Part shown: piece after piece, positions 6,853 through 10,500 of the stretch
Layout: each line of letters opens with the position of its first letter
Numbering within the stretch: the first letter of the stretch is position 1
Origin: Streptomyces sp. NRRL S-87
Lineage (GTDB): Bacteria; Actinomycetota; Actinomycetes; Streptomycetales; Streptomycetaceae
Assembly (NCBI RefSeq): GCF_000719335.1
Contig: NZ_JOGB01000103.1
Span: 1 to 10,500 of the forward strand
Direction of reading: 5' to 3'
DNA: 10,500 nt
Made by a program: the position numbers and the translations under genes
Notes under the pieces: generated by a model
The model's database searches: none
What the model was told of the DNA's origin: nothing
What the model saw: the letters and a program-made list of their open reading frames with translations, nothing else

Positions 6853-7398
6853 GTGAGCATAGCCAGAGAGCAGCGGCGGCTGTGCGCGGAGCTGGTGGCC
6901 GGCCTCCGGCTCCCCGTCCCCGCGGCACCCGCGGACCTCTACGCCGCCCTGTGCGAGGGCATGAGCAAGCACCGCGGCCGGCCGGTCCAGTTCCGGATGG
7001 CCTCGTTCCCGCCCGGCACCGCCAGCGGGCTGTGGCTCGACATGGCGGACCGCGACCTCGTCGTCGTCGAGGAACGCACCGCGCCCGACCACCAGCTGGT
7101 GATCCTCGGCCACGAGCTGTGGCACATGAAGGCGGGCCACTGCAGCCACCACGTCGACGGCGCCGCCGTCGCCGCCCGCCTCCTCTCCCAGGAGGCCGAC
7201 CTCAGCGCCGCCGTGCGGGTCCTCGCCCGGACCCGCTTCGACGCCCGGGAGGAGACCGAGGCCGAGACCTTCGGGCTGCTCCTGGGGAGCAAGTGCCGCG
7301 CCTGGCTGCCCGGCTCGCGGCGCGCCGGCGGGGCCGGCCTGGACCAGATCGCCGGACGCATCGAGGAGTCGCTGGGGTACCGAGGGCCGCGGGGCTGA
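6853..7398 (+). CDS. ImmA/IrrE-type zinc metallopeptidase
   Basis: A 181-residue soluble protein. The zinc site HELWH is at 87-91 in the context LVILGHELWHMKAGHC, preceded by the strand DLVVVEERTAPDHQ, and the downstream acidic helix EETEAETFGLLLG (133-145) supplies the likely third ligand. All catalytic residues appear intact. Family members such as ImmA of ICEBs1 cleave an adjacent XRE repressor, and IrrE/PprI of Deinococcus cleaves DdrO; in actinobacterial genomes such proteins are often loosely labelled toxins, without support here. Start GTG 6853 follows GGGGAG. The 150-base gap before it contains only GC-rich sequence with a GATCC-rich stretch at 6820-6837 (the start codon is not needed to span it), so a second promoter is possible. 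One base separates its stop from the membrane-protein start. Confidence 0.88.
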   Translation: MSIAREQRRLCAELVAGLRLPVPAAPADLYAALCEGMSKHRGRPVQFRMASFPPGTASGLWLDMADRDLVVVEERTAPDHQLVILGHELWHMKAGHCSHHVDGAAVAARLLSQEADLSAAVRVLARTRFDAREETEAETFGLLLGSKCRAWLPGSRRAGGAGLDQIAGRIEESLGYRGPRG

Positions 7399-7399
7399 C

Positions 7400-8611
7400 A
7401 TGGGAGCGAACGGCCTCGACATGTACGTCCCGGCTGCAGCGCTCGCCCTGGCGTTCGCCTGCAAGCTGCCCGGTCTGGTGCAGGACTGGCGCAATCCGCT
7501 GCTGCGCGCCGTCTGCATCCTCCTGCTGGTGGCGAGTTCGGTGTTCTTCTTCGCCGCACCGCCGACCATCTCCACCGTCAACCGCATCACCGGCGTCCCC
7601 AACTTCTCGGCGCCGCTCGTCTACTGCATCCTGACCACGTTCAGCGCCTGCTGCCTCCTCCTGATCAACCACTGGCGCGGCGGGCCGCCGGAGCACCGGC
7701 GGCGGATCTCGCTGCTGTGCGGCGGGGTCTACGCCGCCGTGACGGCCGGCCTGATCGTCCTCTTCGCACTGGGCGACGCACCGGTGGAGCGGCTGCGCGA
7801 CCTGGACACGTACTACGCGAACACGCCGTTCATCCGCGAGATGATCGTGCTCTACCTGGTCGCCCACACCGTCGGCGCTGTCGTCATGACGATGCTGTGC
7901 CTGCGCTGGTCGCTGCGCGTCCACGGGTGGCTGCGCGCCGGGCTGCGGATGATGGTGTCGGGGTTCTTCCTCGACATCGGCTTCGACATCGTCAAGTTCA
8001 CGGCGGTCCTCGCGCGCTGGGCCGGGCACGACCTCGACTACCTGAGCACGTACGTGGCCCCGCCGCTGGCGTCCGTGTCGTCCTTCGGCGTGGCCGTCGG
8101 GTTCGTGCTGCCCCTGGTCGGCCAGCGGACCTCCGCGAGCTGGCGGACCTGGAAGGCGTACCGGGAGCTGGGCTTCCTGTGGCGGGTGCTGCGCGAGGCC
8201 GGGCACCCCGACGCCCGGCCCGTACGGATGGCCTGGTGGTCCTCGGGCGAGCTGCGCATCACCCAGCGGATGGCCGACATCCACGACGGCCTGCTGGGCC
8301 TCGACCCCTACTTCGACCACGCGCTGCGCGAGCGGACCCTGGCCGGGGCCCTCGCGCGCGGCACCGACGCGGAGTCCGCGGCCGCCGAGGCCGACGCCGC
8401 GACGGTCGCCGACGCCCTGCGCGCCAAGGCCGCCGACCCGGAGGGCCGCGTCATCGGCTCGGCCGACGCGTACACCTGGTCCCGGACCAACTCCCGCGCC
8501 GAGCTGACCCGGATCTCCGTCGCCCTGCGACGCGCCCCCGCCACCGGGTTCGCCGAGCCCTCCGAACGCCCACTCCCCGGTGCGGACCGCCGAGAAAGCA
8601 GCCACACATGA
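7400..8611 (+). CDS. Seven-TM membrane protein, DUF6545 / MAB_1171c family
   Basis: A 403-residue integral membrane protein. Hydrophobic segments at about 8-25, 36-53, 68-91, 104-124, 145-168, 181-203 and 219-240 predict seven helices, leaving a soluble tail (241-403) that by the positive-inside trend (SASWRTWKAYR after the last helix) should be cytoplasmic. The tail contains RMADIHDGLLGLDPY, the family's recurrent signature. NCBI names it a putative transporter, but no transport motif is visible and the 7-TM-plus-tail layout equally suits a sensor. No kinase, GGDEF or other known output domain is in the tail. ATG 7400 is one base after the peptidase stop, and the stop overlaps the next start as ATGA, implying translational coupling. 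ATG at codon 8 is an alternative start. Function is unknown. Confidence 0.85.
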   Translation: MGANGLDMYVPAAALALAFACKLPGLVQDWRNPLLRAVCILLLVASSVFFFAAPPTISTVNRITGVPNFSAPLVYCILTTFSACCLLLINHWRGGPPEHRRRISLLCGGVYAAVTAGLIVLFALGDAPVERLRDLDTYYANTPFIREMIVLYLVAHTVGAVVMTMLCLRWSLRVHGWLRAGLRMMVSGFFLDIGFDIVKFTAVLARWAGHDLDYLSTYVAPPLASVSSFGVAVGFVLPLVGQRTSASWRTWKAYRELGFLWRVLREAGHPDARPVRMAWWSSGELRITQRMADIHDGLLGLDPYFDHALRERTLAGALARGTDAESAAAEADAATVADALRAKAADPEGRVIGSADAYTWSRTNSRAELTRISVALRRAPATGFAEPSERPLPGADRRESSHT

Positions 8612-10242
8612 CCGGATCCTCCGTCAGACGACCGTCCCCCTCCCCGTCCCGCCCCGGGGCCGCCCCCCGCACCGCCGCGGACGGCCGCCGGGGCCGGGCC
8701 GTGATCATCGGCGGGAGCCTCGCCGGCATGCTCGCGGCGGCCGCGCTCAGCCCGTACGCGGAGGAGGTCGTGATCGTCGAGCGGGACGTGCTGCCGACCG
8801 GCCCCGAGGGGCGGCGCCACCTGCCCCAGGGCCGGCACGGGCACATCCTGTGGTCCGGCGGCTCCGAGGCCATGGACGCACTGCTCCCCGGCACGATCGA
8901 CCGGTGGAAGGCCGCGGGCGGCCGCAAGATCCCGCTGACGCAGGGCATGGTCTCGCTCTCGCCCCGCGGCTGGTTCCGGCGCTGGCGGCCCACCCACCAC
9001 ATCGTCGCGTGCGGCCGGGACCGGCTCGACTGGGTCGTACGGGAGGCCGCGCTCGCCCTGCCCGGCGTACGGCTCATGGAGGGCACCCAGGTGCTCGGCC
9101 TGGCGGGCGGCGCCCGACGGGTCACCGGCGTACGCGTGCGTCCCGCACCGGGCGGAGCCACCGAGCCCTCCCGGACCGGCAGCGCAGCTGCCGGCGGGGG
9201 GGACGGCGGCAGCCCCGCGGCGGGCCCGGCGGCCGGCGAGCGGGTCCTGTCCGCCGACCTGGTCGTCGACGCCTCCGGGCGCGGCACCCGCGGCCCCGTC
9301 TGGCTCGACGCCCTGGGCGTCCCGGCCGTCCCCGTGGAGGAGATCGACTCGGGTCTCGTGTACGCGAGCCGGCTCTACCGCGCTCCGGCGGGGGTGGGCG
9401 AGCTGCCGGTGGTCAACATCCAGGCCGCGGCGCGCGAGCGCCGCCCCGGCCGGACCGGGACGATCATCCCGATCGAGGACGGGCAGTGGATCGTCACCCT
9501 GTCGGGGACCCGCGGCGCGCAGCCCACCAGCGACCCCGACGCGTTCGAGTCGTTCGCCCGCGAACTGCGGCACCCGCTGCTGGCCGACTTCCTGGCCCGC
9601 GCCGAACCGCTGGGCAGGGTCCACACCTTCGCCAACACGGCCAACCGGCGGCGCCGCTACGAGCGCTCGCGCACCATGCCCGAGGGCTTCCTGTCGGTCG
9701 GGGACGCCGCGGTGGCCCTCAACCCGGTCTACGGGCACGGCATGTCGGTGGCCGCCCAGTGCGCGGTGGCCCTGCGCGACCGGGTGGCCGCCCGCGGCCT
9801 CACGGCGCCGGGGCTGGCGGCCGAGGCGCGGCAGCGGATGGCCGGACCCATCTCGGTGGCCTGGGACCTGGCCACCCGCCAGGACGTGTTCTTCCCCGGT
9901 TCGACGGGCCGCCGCCCCGGGCCGGCGGACGAGCTGATCCAGCGCTACGTCGACCGGCTCATGTACACGGCCACGGGCGACTTCCACGTGGCCACGGCGC
10001 TCACCGACGTGATGACCCTCTCGAAGCCCGCCTCGCGGCTGGTGCGGCCGCGGGTACTGCTCCACGCACTGCGCGGGCCGGGACTGCCGCCGCTGTCCGG
10101 TCCCGCGCTCACCCGGGTCGAGCGGGACTGCCTGGCGCTCCCCCGGGCGGACCGCCCGGATCGGACGGACCCTGCCCCCGCACACCGCCCGCCCACCGCG
10201 CGCCCGGAGGCCGACCCGGACCCGGTCGCCGGACCCGCCTGA
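8608..10242 (+). CDS. FAD-dependent oxidoreductase / class A monooxygenase-like
   Basis: A 544-residue soluble flavoprotein. It has an FAD dinucleotide-binding start IIGGSLAGMLAA (33-44), the acidic ribose-binding strand end VIVERD (55-60), the DG-type region VVDASGRGTRG (219-229) and the pyrophosphate motif GDAAVALNPVYGHGMS (365-380). This set is that of UbiH/PHBH-like class A oxidoreductases, which reduce FAD with NAD(P)H and often hydroxylate small molecules. LPQGRHGHIL (72-81) is characteristic of this uncharacterised actinobacterial branch. An about 32-residue Gly/Ala/Ser insert (180-211) and a Pro-rich tail (515-544) look flexible. Residues 1-30 are also low complexity, so translation could start later, but ATG 8608 overlaps the preceding stop by four bases and is preferred. 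Its stable pairing with the membrane protein suggests it makes or destroys a signal, or protects; this is inference. Confidence 0.88.
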   Translation: MTGSSVRRPSPSPSRPGAAPRTAADGRRGRAVIIGGSLAGMLAAAALSPYAEEVVIVERDVLPTGPEGRRHLPQGRHGHILWSGGSEAMDALLPGTIDRWKAAGGRKIPLTQGMVSLSPRGWFRRWRPTHHIVACGRDRLDWVVREAALALPGVRLMEGTQVLGLAGGARRVTGVRVRPAPGGATEPSRTGSAAAGGGDGGSPAAGPAAGERVLSADLVVDASGRGTRGPVWLDALGVPAVPVEEIDSGLVYASRLYRAPAGVGELPVVNIQAAARERRPGRTGTIIPIEDGQWIVTLSGTRGAQPTSDPDAFESFARELRHPLLADFLARAEPLGRVHTFANTANRRRRYERSRTMPEGFLSVGDAAVALNPVYGHGMSVAAQCAVALRDRVAARGLTAPGLAAEARQRMAGPISVAWDLATRQDVFFPGSTGRRPGPADELIQRYVDRLMYTATGDFHVATALTDVMTLSKPASRLVRPRVLLHALRGPGLPPLSGPALTRVERDCLALPRADRPDRTDPAPAHRPPTARPEADPDPVAGPA

Positions 10243-10270
10243 TCCGAACGGGACGTCCGAAACCAGCCGT

Positions 10271-10328
10271 CGTCATCCGACCACCGTCATTCGACCACCC
10301 TGACCCGACCACCCGTCCTCCGACCAAC
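10271..10328. repeat. Four copies of a 14-bp tandem repeat
   Basis: CGACCACC starts at 10278, 10292 and 10306, with a variant CGACCAACC at 10321; spacings are 14, 14 and 15 bases. The array starts about 30 bases after the oxidoreductase stop. The gene-free stretch 10243-10365 contains no good rho-independent terminator that I can see. Confidence 0.75.
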
Positions 10329-10365
10329 CGCCCTCCGGGCCCCCGTCCCGCAGCCCCCGCCAGGC

Positions 10366-10450
10366 CGTCCCGTGGTGTGTGGGGGAGCCTCTTGAGGCGG
10401 TATGGCAGGCTGGTCCGGAGGCAGGCCCGGGCCTGGGGTGGCCGCAGGCC
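10366..10450 (-). repeat. Right arm of the long inverted repeat
   Basis: This is the reverse complement of 113-197 with one mismatch. The inner edge starts at CGTCCCGTGG; outside the core, 10451-10463 continues the match imperfectly (AGGGCGAAGCCCC, a GGGC-GAA-GCCC hairpin). The flank beyond does not carry an IS30 end within the window. Confidence 0.9.
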
Positions 10451-10500
10451 AGGGCGAAGCCCCAAAGCCCCAGGGGTGGGCCTGCCGCTGGGGGCACCTC
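10451..10500. other. Gene-free right edge with intergenic palindrome fragments
   Basis: Contains GGGC-GAA-GCCC and ends in CTGGGGGCACCTC, which from memory is the start of a very common streptomycete intergenic palindrome cut by the window edge. No coding signal. Confidence 0.5.

Noticed and set aside
6037..7398. Classical toxin-antitoxin pair
   Set aside because: The second protein is an ImmA/IrrE peptidase with HELWH; the toxin label is only by habit and no toxin fold is visible.
7717..8607. In-frame extension of the oxidoreductase back to 7717
   Set aside because: The extension is an Arg-rich shadow of the membrane-protein gene. ATG 8608 overlaps its stop and begins the flavoprotein.

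Overview
The base composition (very GC-rich, strong G/C bias at third codon positions, GTG starts, GGGGCTCCGCCCC-type intergenic hairpins) points to a streptomycete or close relative, probably a chromosomal accessory region. It carries six complete protein genes plus an RNA-free border of repeats; the first bases are the tail of an IS30-type transposase. There are no tRNA, rRNA or CRISPR signals.

Layout. (1) Positions 1-97: last 18 codons and probable right end of an IS30-family insertion sequence. (2) 98-369: one arm of a long inverted repeat (113-197), then a structured leader region. (3) 370-954 (+): Nudix hydrolase. (4) 994-3093 (-): 14-TM DHA2 drug exporter with a C-terminal winged-helix-like extension, convergent with the Nudix gene. 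(5) 3141-3270: about a dozen degenerate 10-bp tandem repeats upstream of the exporter. (6) 3269-4612 (-): glycoside hydrolase family 4 enzyme. (7) 4826-5815 (-): XRE regulator with a MmyB-like sensor domain. (8) 5816-6036: AT-richer divergent control region with a perfect 14-bp palindrome and paired repeats. (9) 6037-10242 (+): four-gene cassette of EspR-like HTH regulator, ImmA/IrrE-type zinc peptidase, 7-TM membrane protein of the DUF6545/MAB_1171c type, and FAD-dependent oxidoreductase. (10) 10243-10500: 14-bp tandem repeats and the second arm of the inverted repeat (10366-10450).

The cassette 6037-10242 is the best candidate for an undescribed system. The last three genes are translationally coupled (1-nt gap, then a 4-nt ATGA overlap). 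By analogy with ICE/phage ImmR-ImmA switches, a membrane sensor could control a peptidase that clears a DNA-binding regulator, with the oxidoreductase as output or signal maker. The families are recognised from memory; the pathway is inference.

The second outstanding feature is the nearly perfect 85-bp inverted repeat (one mismatch by eye) that encloses practically the whole window, with an IS30 end just outside its left arm. It may be two copies of a dispersed repeat, or the ends of an invertible or mobilised segment.
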